This document shows positions 15,810-23,827 of a DNA stretch of 45,284 nt, piece by piece. Both the position numbers and the translations under genes were made by a program. The DNA comes from Candidatus Onthocola gallistercoris (lineage in GTDB: Bacteria; Bacillota; Clostridia; Lachnospirales; Lachnospiraceae). The notes beneath the pieces are model-generated. The model was not told the origin of the DNA. It did not search any database and saw only the letters and a program-made list of their open reading frames with translations. The stretch lies in contig DVLT01000038.1 in assembly GCA_018715345.1 (NCBI GenBank), forward strand, positions 71,614-116,897. The letters run 5' to 3'. Position 1 is the first letter of the stretch, and each line of letters opens with the position of its first letter.

Positions 15810-15838
15810 TTGCCCTTTGCATGGCAAAGCGGTAAAAT
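15810..15838 (+). promoter_or_regulatory. pfkA promoter with an inverted repeat in its spacer
   Basis: TTGCCC at 15810-15815, a 17-base spacer, TAAAAT at 15833-15838. The spacer holds TTTGC-ATG-GCAAA (15816-15828), a perfect 5-bp inverted repeat and possible operator. Confidence 0.6.
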
Positions 15839-15873
15839 GAAGCCTGAGATACTTATTGACAGGAGGGAACAGG

Positions 15874-16848
15874 ATGAAGGAAGTTAATACGATCGGTATA
15901 CTGACAAGCGGCGGTGATGCCCCGGGTATGAATGCGGCCATACGTGCCATCGTCCGGACAGCTCTTGCCAGCGGTCTGAAAGTTAAAGGGATTTTAAGAG
16001 GTTATGCAGGATTATTGAATGAAGAGATCATAGATATGGATGCCAAGAGTGTATCGGAGATTTCCAGAAGAGGCGGTACGATCCTTTACACTGCCCGGTG
16101 CAAGGAATTTGTGACACGGGCCGGTCAGGAAAAAGCAGCCGAAATCTGTCATAAACATGGCATTGACGGACTGATCGTCATCGGTGGGGACGGTTCCTTT
16201 AAAGGGGCCCAGAAACTTTCTGCCCTGGGCGTCAACACCATCGGTATCCCGGGAACGATCGATCTGGACATCGATTGTACAGATTATACTATCGGATTTG
16301 ATACGGCGGTCAATACGGCAGTGGAGGCCATTGACAAGATCAAGGATACATCCACATCCCATGAGCGCTGCAGCATCATCGAAGTTATGGGAAGAAACGC
16401 GGGTTATATCGCTCTGTGGTGTCAGATGGCCAATGGCGCTGATGGTATCCTCATCCCGGAAAAGGATGCTTTTGATTACCAGGATCTGGTGGATACGATC
16501 ATGCATAACCGTCAGAGAGGAAAGACGCATCATGTGATCATCAATGCAGAAGGTGTGGGTCATTCCAATACGCTGGCGAAACGGATCGAGGCGGCAACTG
16601 GCATCGAAACCCGGGCGACGATCCTGGGCCATATCCAGAGGGGTGGAACGCCGACAGCCAGAGATAGAGTTGTGGCTGCCACCATGGGCGCCTATGCAGT
16701 GGATCTGATCTTCAAAGGTGAGACGAACCGGGTCATCTGCTATAAGGGCGGCAATTATGTGGACTTTGATATCAATGAAGGTTTGGCTATGAAAAAGACG
16801 ATCAACGAATATCAGTTCCTTGTCAGCCGTCTGATGTCCATGTACTGA
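15874..16848 (+). CDS. pfkA: ATP-dependent 6-phosphofructokinase
   Basis: PfkA phosphorylates fructose 6-phosphate to fructose 1,6-bisphosphate, the committed step of glycolysis. The 324-residue product has the standard bacterial length, the N-terminal GILTSGGDAPGMNAAIRA, GGDGS at 104-108 and PGTIDLD at 126-132. The Gly of GGDGS and of PGTID mark the ATP-using rather than the pyrophosphate-using type. The catalytic Asp residues of TIDxD are kept, but the usual Asn between them is Leu, a form I associate with Lachnospiraceae. AGGAGGG at 15861-15867 sets the start at 15874. It has its own promoter and a terminator. Confidence 0.97.
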   Translation: MKEVNTIGILTSGGDAPGMNAAIRAIVRTALASGLKVKGILRGYAGLLNEEIIDMDAKSVSEISRRGGTILYTARCKEFVTRAGQEKAAEICHKHGIDGLIVIGGDGSFKGAQKLSALGVNTIGIPGTIDLDIDCTDYTIGFDTAVNTAVEAIDKIKDTSTSHERCSIIEVMGRNAGYIALWCQMANGADGILIPEKDAFDYQDLVDTIMHNRQRGKTHHVIINAEGVGHSNTLAKRIEAATGIETRATILGHIQRGGTPTARDRVVAATMGAYAVDLIFKGETNRVICYKGGNYVDFDINEGLAMKKTINEYQFLVSRLMSMY

Positions 16849-16930
16849 TGCCAGCCAGTTTCCGGAAGAGCCGAAGTTTGGCCCAAAGGGAAGCGAAGCC
16901 GGACTAAAAGAAAAGATATGCATATGAAAG

Positions 16931-16996
16931 AGCCGAAAACAGTTGAAGCAGTCTGTTTGATGACAGAGAGATCTTCGCAGCAGTTTTCGGCTTTTT
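16931..16996 (+). terminator. pfkA terminator
   Basis: AGCCGAAAAC (16931-16940) pairs with GTTTTCGGCT (16983-16992 region), followed by TTTT. The long loop has an inner CTGT/ACAG hairpin. Confidence 0.8.
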
Positions 16997-17015
16997 GTAT
17001 AGGTGTCCGACCGGG

Positions 17016-17053
17016 AAAAAACCTTCGGCGCCTGAGACGGCCGAAGGTTTTTT
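17016..17053. terminator. Perfect 14-bp bidirectional terminator after the SPFH/RHH unit
   Basis: AAAAAACCTTCGGC (17016-17029) pairs fully with GCCGAAGGTTTTTT (17040-17053). It lies just beyond the stop of the minus-strand RHH gene and can also back up the pfkA terminator. Confidence 0.92.
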
Positions 17054-17061
17054 GATAGCAT

Positions 17062-17265
17062 TTATTTGATATCCAGATCTAAAGGTTCATCCAGATGTTC
17101 GGAGACATATTTTCCGTTCTTTTTTCTCTGACGGACGCATTCTGTCAGAAGATATTCGATCTGTCCATTGACGGAACGGAAATCGTCCTCGGCCCATGCG
17201 GCAATGGCATTGTACAGTTTTTCAGATAATCTGAGAGGAACCTGCTTTTTTTTGCTGTCCGCCAT
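17062..17265 (-). CDS. Ribbon-helix-helix (Arc-like) DNA-binding protein
   Basis: This 67-residue protein is built like Arc/MetJ-class dimeric repressors: a short beta strand (QVPLRLS, residues 8-14), helix A ([13 protein letters not shown]) and helix B starting [15 protein letters not shown] basic and then acidic tail follows. It starts one base after the stop of the SPFH gene, so the two are translationally coupled and made together. It has no own promoter visible. Proteins of this fold bind pairs of short tandem operators, and two such boxes lie in the promoter of the unit. It could be the autorepressor of the pair; an antitoxin role is less likely because the partner is a membrane SPFH protein. 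Confidence 0.85.
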   Translation of the reverse strand: MADSKKKQVPLRLSEKLYNAIAAWAEDDFRSVNGQIEYLLTECVRQRKKNGKYVSEHLDEPLDLDIK

Positions 17266-17266
17266 A

Positions 17267-18289
17267 TCAATACAGGCTTCCTGTATTTACGATAGGCGCC
17301 ACATCGTGGTTGCCGCAGAGTACGACCAGCAGATTGGAAACCATTGCCGCCTTCCTTTCCTCATCCAATTCGATCGTATGATTTTCGTTCAGACGTTCCA
17401 GCGCCATCTCCACCATGCCCACAGCGCCATCGACGATCATCTTCCGGGCATCTACTACGGCAGAAGCCTGTTGACGCTGCAGCATGACAGCGGCGATCTC
17501 AGGCGCATAAGCCAGATAAGTGATGCGGGTCTCGATGATCTCCAGACCGGCATCGGCCACTTTTTCCTGAAGTTCCTGGCGGATACGGGAAGCCACCACT
17601 TCACTGGAACCTCTAAGACTGCCGTCATCGGCAATACCATCGCCGGTGGTATCCACGTTGGGCGCCACGTCATAGGGATAGATGCGGACGATGTTCCGTA
17701 CCGCGCTATCGCACTGGAGAGACAGATATTCTTTGTAGTTATCCACATTAAAGACCGCCTTGGCGGTGTCCACTACCCGCCACATGACAGCGATACCGAT
17801 CTCCACCGGATTACCCAGACAGTCGTTGATCTTCTGACGGCTGTTGCTCAGGGTCATGATTTTTAGAGAAATCTTATTGCTGGTCATCTGGACAGAGGAA
17901 CCTTCCAGCTTAAAAGACAGGGAAAAGGGTTTTTGACTGTTGCTGCTGTCCACGTCATTACTCTGTCCGAGTTTTGTTTTTGCCGCCGGGTTGGTGCTGG
18001 TACAGAAAGGATTGACAAAATAAAATCCTTCGTTTTTGAGGGTGCCCATATATTTACCGAATAAAGTCAGTACAAGCGCTTCCTGGGGCTTTAAAATCTT
18101 CAGGCCGCAGAAAGGGATCCAGCCGATACACAGCCAGATGATACTGATCGTGAGCAGGATGGGCAGACCGCCGTTGGAGACGATCATGCCGCCAAATACA
18201 CAGCCGGCTATGGCGGCCAGATACAGTAAAATGGTCAGTATGAGCATGAGCATACCGTTTTTCTTGTTATTCAGAACGATTTCTTTCAT
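17267..18289 (-). CDS. SPFH/band 7 domain membrane protein
   Basis: This 340-residue protein belongs to the stomatin/prohibitin/flotillin (SPFH) superfamily, membrane scaffolds of functional microdomains. Two N-terminal hydrophobic segments (about residues 13-33 and 38-60) precede the band 7 domain, which starts near [19 protein letters not shown]. The segment [36 protein letters not shown] is the typical end of the domain, followed by a helical C-terminal part. ATG at 18289 has GGGGAGG nine bases upstream. The strong promoter contains tandem palindromes, and the coupled downstream gene encodes a ribbon-helix-helix protein. The membrane role is clear from the family; the exact function is not known. 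Confidence 0.9.
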   Translation of the reverse strand: MKEIVLNNKKNGMLMLILTILLYLAAIAGCVFGGMIVSNGGLPILLTISIIWLCIGWIPFCGLKILKPQEALVLTLFGKYMGTLKNEGFYFVNPFCTSTNPAAKTKLGQSNDVDSSNSQKPFSLSFKLEGSSVQMTSNKISLKIMTLSNSRQKINDCLGNPVEIGIAVMWRVVDTAKAVFNVDNYKEYLSLQCDSAVRNIVRIYPYDVAPNVDTTGDGIADDGSLRGSSEVVASRIRQELQEKVADAGLEIIETRITYLAYAPEIAAVMLQRQQASAVVDARKMIVDGAVGMVEMALERLNENHTIELDEERKAAMVSNLLVVLCGNHDVAPIVNTGSLY

Positions 18290-18331
18290 AAGATGTATCC
18301 TCCCCTAAATGGTGATTGATTTGATGTTTAT

Positions 18332-18360
18332 ATGATATCATTATGATATCAAAATGTCAA
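18332..18360 (-). promoter_or_regulatory. SPFH/RHH promoter with two tandem TGATATCA operator-like boxes
   Basis: On the minus strand a perfect TTGACA (18360-18355), a 17-base spacer, and TATCAT (18337-18332). Two 8-bp palindromes TGATATCA lie at 18333-18340 and 18344-18351, eleven bases apart start to start, one covering the -10 box and one in the spacer. Confidence 0.75.
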
Positions 18361-18412
18361 GAAACGTGAACAAAAAGTATATGTAAATATTGGATAGAAA
18401 TGGAAAACCGAT

Positions 18413-18441
18413 AAAAACCGCCGCAGTACGCGACGGTTTTT
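18413..18441 (-). terminator. Terminator after the phospholipase C-like gene
   Basis: On the minus strand AAAAACCGTCGCG pairs with CGGCGGTTTTT across a short loop, with a T run after it. It separates this gene from the SPFH unit. Confidence 0.75.
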
Positions 18442-18469
18442 AGGGATGAGATATTTATAACATCAAAGG

Positions 18470-19411
18470 TCAGGGTGTCCTCTGGCCTGTATAATAGGAT
18501 TTGGAACTGATCATATGCATCAAGTTTTGCTTGCTTCCGTTCCAGGCAAGATAATCGTCCAAGCTGTCCAGAAGCTGATGACTGATATCGTTGGCATTAT
18601 TTAAAAGTTCAAAAAAAGATTCATTGGAAACGGAACCTTCCTGACCGGCAGTCCAGGGATTTTTGGATTCATTCAGATAATCCTTCGGATCGCCGGTAAA
18701 TTCGGGATATATAAAACAAGCTGCAGGGCCGGAGTGGTGCAGATGCTTTTCCAAAAAGGAAGATAGACGTCGGCGCATCTGGGGGTTGGACTGGAGGAAG
18801 ATACACGTCTTTCGCATGGACATCAACACTCTGTTCAGTGTTTTCGGTGATATGCGGTAACGATACGTATGCCTCAGCGCATAAGACAGACAGCCGGCAA
18901 TGCACAAACGCTCTTTTTTTGAAACATTGACCAGGGCCTCCAGATTCAGTTGTTCCGGACTCATATGGTTGATGCGTCTGAGCAGCAGTATGTCTAAAAA
19001 AGTTTCCAGACGTTGATAATAAAACGGCCGCTTCAACAGTTCCGGATGTTCCTGGATATCTTTTGTATAACGGTAAGTAATATAAGGATGCGTGTGGGTA
19101 TCCAGGGAATAGTGACAGAGGAATCCTGCGATATAGGCGATGCACGTCTGTCTGCTTTCATCTTCCTGCAGATCCATGAAATCGATCATATGACCGAAAA
19201 ATGAACCGGTATGCTTTTCATGGAGCAGGTTGCAAATGTTGTTGGGCCGCCTGCGGGAATGATTGCTCATGTCATAAAAAAAGATATTGGGGCCTTGCAG
19301 GCCGATACGGTAAGCATTTGGATGGGTATTAATAACGTTTTTCAGATAATTGGGTGACAGTGAATGAAAACACCGTTCGCCAAATATATAGTTTGTGATC
19401 AATCCTGGCAC
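18470..19411 (-). CDS. Zinc-dependent phospholipase C-like protein
   Basis: This 313-residue protein resembles the zinc-dependent phospholipase C / nuclease P1 fold found in many Clostridia as a cytoplasmic protein of unknown substrate. It begins PGLITNYIFG, with the family motif IGLQGPNIFFYDM and the metal-site segment GFLCHYSLDTHTHPYI. The usual GPD has Asn in place of Asp here. There is no signal peptide, unlike secreted alpha toxins. The GTG at 19411 is chosen because AAAGGTGG lies eight bases upstream and because homologues start with MPG; a GTG at 19423 is in frame but overlaps the ribosome site. It is a single-gene unit with its own promoter and terminator. Confidence 0.8.
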   Translation of the reverse strand: MPGLITNYIFGERCFHSLSPNYLKNVINTHPNAYRIGLQGPNIFFYDMSNHSRRRPNNICNLLHEKHTGSFFGHMIDFMDLQEDESRQTCIAYIAGFLCHYSLDTHTHPYITYRYTKDIQEHPELLKRPFYYQRLETFLDILLLRRINHMSPEQLNLEALVNVSKKERLCIAGCLSYALRHTYRYRISPKTLNRVLMSMRKTCIFLQSNPQMRRRLSSFLEKHLHHSGPAACFIYPEFTGDPKDYLNESKNPWTAGQEGSVSNESFFELLNNANDISHQLLDSLDDYLAWNGSKQNLMHMISSKSYYTGQRTP

Positions 19412-19459
19412 AACGCTTACCACCTTTCTCTGTATTTGAACATGATCCCGTTCTTTCTT

Positions 19460-19488
19460 ATTTTATACAAATTGACAGATAATATCAA
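19460..19488 (-). promoter_or_regulatory. Promoter of the phospholipase C-like gene
   Basis: On the minus strand TTGATA (19488-19483), a 17-base spacer, TAAAAT (19465-19460). Confidence 0.7.
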
Positions 19489-19563
19489 TGAAATTACCGT
19501 GAAGAATTATAAAAGAAATATTAATTTAAAACGGGCGGAGGCAAATAGGCGAAGGATGCCGCG

Positions 19564-19587
19564 CCTTTGCGGATGGTGCCGCAAAGG
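19564..19587. repeat. Perfect 9-bp inverted repeat upstream of the rarA promoter
   Basis: CCTTTGCGG (19564-19572), six-base loop, CCGCAAAGG (19579-19587). No T run follows, so it is not a usual terminator; it sits 17 bases before the rarA -35. Confidence 0.65.
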
Positions 19588-19603
19588 TGTGCAAAGATTA
19601 CGA

Positions 19604-19632
19604 TTGCTAAAGCCTTTTAACAATGCTACAAT
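19604..19632 (+). promoter_or_regulatory. rarA promoter
   Basis: TTGCTA at 19604-19609, a 17-base spacer, and TACAAT at 19627-19632 preceded by TGC (extended -10). Confidence 0.75.
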
Positions 19633-19665
19633 GGATAAAGAGTCTGGCAAAAGGTGGGTGAGAGT

Positions 19666-20988
19666 ATGGATTTATTTGATTATATGCGGGAGAATAACCG
19701 GGAAAAGGAGTCGCCTTTGGCGTCCAGACTGCGTCCGCAAACATTGGAAGAGATCGTGGGACAGCAGCATATCCTGGGAAAGGACAAACTGCTTTATCGG
19801 GCGATAAAGGCAGATAAGCTCAGTTCCATCATTTTATATGGCCCTCCTGGAACCGGAAAGACGACCATCGCCCGGGTCATTGCCAATACGACAAAAGCGG
19901 CTTTTACCCAGATCAATGCCACTGTGGCCGGGAAAAAGGATATGGAAAAAGTTGTCTCCGACGCAAAGGACCTGGCCGGCATGTATGGAAGAAAAACGAT
20001 CTTATTTGTGGATGAGATCCACCGATTCAATAAAGGGCAGCAGGACTATCTTTTGCCTTTCGTGGAGGACGGAACCGTTATTTTGATCGGCGCCACCACG
20101 GAGAACCCTTATTTTGAGGTTAATAGCGCTCTCATATCCCGATCCATCATATTTGAATTGAAACCGCTTTTGCCGGAAGATATCCGAATATTGATCCAAC
20201 GGGCGGTTTATGATGCAAAACGGGGGATGGGCGCTTATCATGCGGATATAACAAAGGAGGCCATGGATTTTCTGGCTGATATCAGTAATGGCGATGCCCG
20301 ACTGGCTCTCAATGCGGTGGAGTTGGGCGTTTTGACGACGGAACCGGGAGAGGATGGAAAGATCCATCTTACTTTGGATGTGGTGTCCGAATGTATACAA
20401 AAGCGGGTCACGCTTTATGATAAAAACGGCGACAATCACTATGATACCATTTCGGCTTTTATCAAAAGCATGCGGGGATCGGATCCGGATGCGGCGGTAT
20501 ATTATCTGGCCCGAATGTTGTATGCGGGAGAAGATCCTGCATTTGTGGCGCGGCGTATCATGATCTGCGCAGCAGAAGACGTGGGCAATGCGGATCCTCA
20601 GGCCCTTTCTGTGGCCACTGCGGCAGCTTTGGCCTCTGAACGGCTGGGTATGCCGGAGGCGCGGATCCCTTTGGCCCAGGCGGCTATTTACGTGGCCTGC
20701 GCGCCCAAGAGCAATTCGGCCTGCGTGGCCATCGATGAAGCGATGAACTGGGTGGCCGGCCATAAAACGGAAGCCATTCCGCCGTACCTGCAGGACGCCC
20801 ATTATCAAGGCGCGAAGAAACTGGGACATGGCCTGGATTACAAATATGCTCATGATTATAAAAACCATTATGTGAAGCAGCAGTATCTCCCCGATGGTGT
20901 GGAGGGGCAGCATTTTTACCATCCGGGAGAATTGGGACATGAATATGAGATGGATAGGTACTTAAAGAAGATCAAGGAGGAATCGTAA
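19666..20988 (+). CDS. rarA: Replication-associated recombination protein A (RarA/MgsA AAA+ ATPase)
   Basis: RarA is a clamp-loader-like AAA+ ATPase that acts at stalled replication forks. The 440-residue product starts MDLFDYMREN, then RLRPQTLEEIVGQQHILG, the Walker A GPPGTGKT at residues 59-66 and Walker B ILFVDEIHRF near 112-121. GATTENPYFEVNSALISRS is the sensor segment, and the C-terminal tetramerisation domain follows (AEDVGNADPQAL). The ATG at 19666 fits the family start; a GTG four codons upstream is possible. It has its own extended -10 promoter. A histidine phosphatase gene follows after one base with its ribosome site inside the end of rarA. Confidence 0.95.
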   Translation: MDLFDYMRENNREKESPLASRLRPQTLEEIVGQQHILGKDKLLYRAIKADKLSSIILYGPPGTGKTTIARVIANTTKAAFTQINATVAGKKDMEKVVSDAKDLAGMYGRKTILFVDEIHRFNKGQQDYLLPFVEDGTVILIGATTENPYFEVNSALISRSIIFELKPLLPEDIRILIQRAVYDAKRGMGAYHADITKEAMDFLADISNGDARLALNAVELGVLTTEPGEDGKIHLTLDVVSECIQKRVTLYDKNGDNHYDTISAFIKSMRGSDPDAAVYYLARMLYAGEDPAFVARRIMICAAEDVGNADPQALSVATAAALASERLGMPEARIPLAQAAIYVACAPKSNSACVAIDEAMNWVAGHKTEAIPPYLQDAHYQGAKKLGHGLDYKYAHDYKNHYVKQQYLPDGVEGQHFYHPGELGHEYEMDRYLKKIKEES

Positions 20989-20989
20989 G

Positions 20990-21595
20990 ATGGAGCTGTA
21001 TATTGTCAGACATGGCAAGACAGAGTGGAATGGAAATGGACGGATCCAGGGATGGTCAGATATCGAGCTGACTGATGAAGGACGGGCGGCAGCGCGGAAA
21101 ACAGCGGAAGCATTGAAAGATCTTCATATCGATGCTATCTATGCCAGCCCTCTGAAACGGGCTTACGAAACGGCCTGTATCCTGCGGGGAAAGCGGGAGA
21201 TGCCGGTCATAAAAGATGAACGGATCAAAGAAGTCGGGTTTGGGGTTTTGGAAGGGGCAGATGTGTCTAAGATCCGCAGTGGCCAGCACGGGCAGTTTAC
21301 CGACTTTTTTGATGCGCCTGAAAAATACCAGGCTCCTGAAGGGGGCGAGAGTCTGGAAGCAGTCAGTGAAAGAGCGGGAGACTTTATCCGGGAGATCAGT
21401 GAAAAACATAAGAACGATACCCGGATCATGATCGTTGCCCATGGGGCAGTGAATAAGGCCATGATGCGCTATATCCGCCGATCGGAATTGAAGGACTATT
21501 GGAAGGGGGGACTGCAGAATAACTGCGGTGTCACCGTTGTGGACTATTCGGACGGCGCCTATCATATTGTTGAAGAAAACCGGGTATTTTATTGA
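20990..21595 (+). CDS. Histidine phosphatase family protein (phosphoglycerate mutase-like)
   Basis: This 201-residue cytoplasmic protein is a member of the histidine phosphatase superfamily. The catalytic motif is LYIVRHGKTEWN at the N-terminus, followed by GWSDIELTDEGR, the YASPLKRAYETA segment and the second catalytic His in MIVAHGAVNK. The substrate cannot be told from sequence: many such enzymes act on small phosphorylated metabolites, and it is not the glycolytic mutase by context. AAGGAGG at 20974-20980 lies nine bases before the ATG, inside the end of rarA, so it is in the rarA operon. Confidence 0.88.
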   Translation: MELYIVRHGKTEWNGNGRIQGWSDIELTDEGRAAARKTAEALKDLHIDAIYASPLKRAYETACILRGKREMPVIKDERIKEVGFGVLEGADVSKIRSGQHGQFTDFFDAPEKYQAPEGGESLEAVSERAGDFIREISEKHKNDTRIMIVAHGAVNKAMMRYIRRSELKDYWKGGLQNNCGVTVVDYSDGAYHIVEENRVFY

Positions 21596-21632
21596 TAAAA
21601 CCGTTGTCAGAAAAATGTCAGAAATCTGTGGC

Positions 21633-21683
21633 TTGCCCCCGGAAAGAGGGCTATGGTATAATGTTCACGAAAGCAATGAGCCG
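21633..21683 (+). promoter_or_regulatory. Promoter and leader of a GT2 gene; leader shared with 4485-4516
   Basis: TTGCCC at 21633-21638, an 18-base spacer, and a perfect TATAAT at 21657-21662 preceded by TGG. From 21652 to 21683 the sequence matches the minus-strand sortase-side promoter in 30 of 32 positions, including CGAAAGCAAYGAGCCG at the expected transcript start. Two copies of TGTCAGAAA, eleven bases apart, lie just before the -35 (21605-21624). Confidence 0.75.
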
Positions 21684-21742
21684 CTGCCTTCCTCGCGCAC
21701 GCGGTAGATATTTCTAAAGTCATGAGAAGGGATGAAAGAAAC

Positions 21743-22762
21743 GTGAAGATTATTTCATTTGCTGTTCCTTGTTATAATTCTGAAGCCTATATGAGAAAAT
21801 GCATTGATTCACTGCTTGTGGGCGGCGATGATGTGGAAGTCGTTATCGTCAATGATGGTTCCAAAGATAAAACAGCAGAGATCGCGGATGAATATGCAGC
21901 CCGTTTCCCGGGGATCGTGAAAGCTGTCCACCAGGAAAATGGCGGCCATGGTGAAGCGGTGAATGCCGGATTGAGACATGCAAGCGGTATGTATTATAAA
22001 GTGGTGGACTCGGACGACTGGCTGGATGAAGAAAGTTTGCTCCGGGTGATCGGAACATTGAAACAGTTTGTGGCGGATCGGAAACGGGTGGATCTGATGA
22101 TCTGCAACTATGTCTATGAACATGTGACAGACGGTACCCATAAGGCGATCCGTTATACCAACGTACTTCCCCAAGATCGTATTTTTGGCTGGAGTCAAGT
22201 CAAACGGTTCCGTGTGGATCAGAATCTGTTGATGCATTCACTGATCTATCGGACGAAGGTGTTGAGAGATTGTGGATTTGAATTGCCGAAACATACCTTT
22301 TATGTGGATAACCTGTTTGCCTATGTACCGCTGCCCTATGTACGCAGCCTGTATTATATGGATGTGGATCTTTACCGTTATTACATCGGACGGGAGGACC
22401 AGTCGGTCAATGAACAGGTGATGATCGGCCGGATCGATCAGCAGATAAAGGTGAACAAGATGATGTTTGATGCCTATAGTCTGCCGGAAGATGTATATAA
22501 TCATCGTCTGGCTCAGTACATGTTCAGTTATCTGGCCATGATCTGTCTGGTCACTTCCACCATGCTCATTATCTCGGGGACAGAAGAAAACAAGGTGAAG
22601 CGAAAAGAATTGTGGAAGTATTTTAAGGAAAATGATCCGAAGATGTACAGGAGACTGCGCCTGGGACTGCGGGGGATCGCAGGTAATCCGCCGGGAGAAC
22701 TGGGAGCTAAGATCTTCACAAGACTTTATCGGGTATTCCGTAGGATTTACAAGTTTAATTAA
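21743..22762 (+). CDS. Family 2 glycosyltransferase
   Basis: This is a GT-A fold family 2 glycosyltransferase of about 339 residues. The nucleotide-sugar site is visible as FAVPCYNSEAYM at the start, VEVVIVNDGSKDKTAEIADE, and the DxD-type motif KVVDSDDWLDEESL. The C-terminal half is basic, with no clear transmembrane segment, ending in RLYRVFRRIYKFN. The acceptor is unknown. The GTG at 21743 gives the usual family start (MKIISFAVPCYNS) with AGAAGGG upstream; an ATG at 21722 is in frame but lacks a ribosome site. It is a single-gene unit with its own promoter and terminator, apart from the polysaccharide operon. Confidence 0.9.
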   Translation: MKIISFAVPCYNSEAYMRKCIDSLLVGGDDVEVVIVNDGSKDKTAEIADEYAARFPGIVKAVHQENGGHGEAVNAGLRHASGMYYKVVDSDDWLDEESLLRVIGTLKQFVADRKRVDLMICNYVYEHVTDGTHKAIRYTNVLPQDRIFGWSQVKRFRVDQNLLMHSLIYRTKVLRDCGFELPKHTFYVDNLFAYVPLPYVRSLYYMDVDLYRYYIGREDQSVNEQVMIGRIDQQIKVNKMMFDAYSLPEDVYNHRLAQYMFSYLAMICLVTSTMLIISGTEENKVKRKELWKYFKENDPKMYRRLRLGLRGIAGNPPGELGAKIFTRLYRVFRRIYKFN

Positions 22763-22774
22763 GATTGATGGGCC

Positions 22775-22810
22775 GCCGCCATACGGGAACCGTATGGCGG
22801 CACCTTTTAT
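22775..22810 (+). terminator. Terminator after the GT2 gene
   Basis: GCCGCCATACGG (22775-22786), loop GAA, CCGTATGGCGGC, 12 perfect pairs, then ACCTTTTAT. The T run is short and interrupted, but the stem is strong. Confidence 0.8.
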
Positions 22811-22844
22811 AACATGGAAATTTTTCGATGAAGGGGGGATCTGG

Positions 22845-23729
22845 ATGGATCGGATCGATCTGCATATCCACACCATTTGTTCCGATGGATATTTTTCGCC
22901 GAAACAGGTGGTGGACGAAGCCTGTAAAAATGGCGTGAAGCTGATGGCCATCGCGGATCATGATACGATACAGGCTTATGATGAGACGCTTTTTGCCTAT
23001 GCAAAAAGCAAAAATATAAAACTCATTCCAGCGGTGGAGATATCCACAAGAGCCGGCAAAGCTCGGATACATGTGCTCGGATACGGTATAGACTGGCGGA
23101 GTGGCCCGTTGAAAGACCGGCTTGAAACACTCCGGAATAGCCGTCATGAATATCTCCATCGCGTTGGAGAGAAACTGGATGAACTGGGATACCGATTGGA
23201 TGTGGCGGCTTTGGACCGGATCGAAGCGGTGACTAAAGCCCATATTGCCCGGAACATCATCGAAGATGATCGGAACAAAGAGCAGTTGATGGCGGATTTC
23301 CGCCACATACCTGGACAGGGGGAATTTATTGAAACGATCATGAATGAAGGCTGTCCGGCTTATGTGAAAAAAACAACGGCAACCCCAACGGAAGCGGCGG
23401 ATATGATCCGGGGAGCCGGCGGTAAGGTGGTTTTGGCCCATCCGGTGGCCTATACTTATGAAGCTGGGTTGAGTGATGGACAGATCGTGAAGCTGGCTAA
23501 AGAGATGAAAACGGATGGCATCGAAGCCGAATATCTGTATGTGACAAAAGAGAAAACTCTTGTGGATGAACGGGCAAAATGGCGGAAGATGGCGAAAAAG
23601 CACGGATGGTTTGTGACGATCGGATCGGATTTTCATTTTAAGGACAATATACACCCGCCGGTGGGTCTGGGAAACCACATAACGGGCAGTGAAGATCTAT
23701 CCTTTTATGAAAAGCTATTTTCAGCCTGA
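22845..23729 (+). CDS. PHP-domain phosphoesterase (YciV/RNase AM-like)
   Basis: This 294-residue cytoplasmic protein is a PHP-domain metal-dependent phosphoesterase. Metal-site motifs are visible in order: DLHIHTICSDG (His7, His9), AIADHDTIQAYDE, IPAVEISTRAGKARIHVLGYG, a central AHIARNI, KVVLAHPVAY and the C-terminal TIGSDFHF. This set matches the 3',5'-nucleoside bisphosphate phosphatase / RNase AM group, but the substrate is inferred. The start at 22845 follows AAGGGGGG; the open frame upstream overlaps the previous gene and its terminator and is not coding. Confidence 0.9.
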   Translation: MDRIDLHIHTICSDGYFSPKQVVDEACKNGVKLMAIADHDTIQAYDETLFAYAKSKNIKLIPAVEISTRAGKARIHVLGYGIDWRSGPLKDRLETLRNSRHEYLHRVGEKLDELGYRLDVAALDRIEAVTKAHIARNIIEDDRNKEQLMADFRHIPGQGEFIETIMNEGCPAYVKKTTATPTEAADMIRGAGGKVVLAHPVAYTYEAGLSDGQIVKLAKEMKTDGIEAEYLYVTKEKTLVDERAKWRKMAKKHGWFVTIGSDFHFKDNIHPPVGLGNHITGSEDLSFYEKLFSA

Positions 23730-23773
23730 ACAGGTGTGGATAAAATTTCAGTGGTATTTTTACCAGAATCAGG

Positions 23774-23779
23774 TATAAT
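23774..23779 (+). promoter_or_regulatory. Probable -10 box of the mreB/mbl gene
   Basis: A perfect TATAAT lies 49 bases before the start codon. The -35 position is poor, so the promoter may need an activator or belong to another sigma factor. Confidence 0.45.
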
Positions 23780-23827
23780 AAGAGAGTAAATACGGGACAA
23801 TGTAAAGAGAATGAAAGGGGACACCTT

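Noticed and set aside
16012-17061. Long minus-strand frame opposite pfkA
   Set aside because: It runs through two terminators and mirrors PfkA codons; no motif found.
17062-18289. Toxin-antitoxin pair
   Set aside because: The RHH protein looks like an antitoxin, but its partner is a 340-residue SPFH membrane protein with no toxin features, encoded first.
22632-22844. N-terminal extension of the PHP protein
   Set aside because: It overlaps the end of the GT2 gene and its terminator; the ribosome site is directly before 22845.
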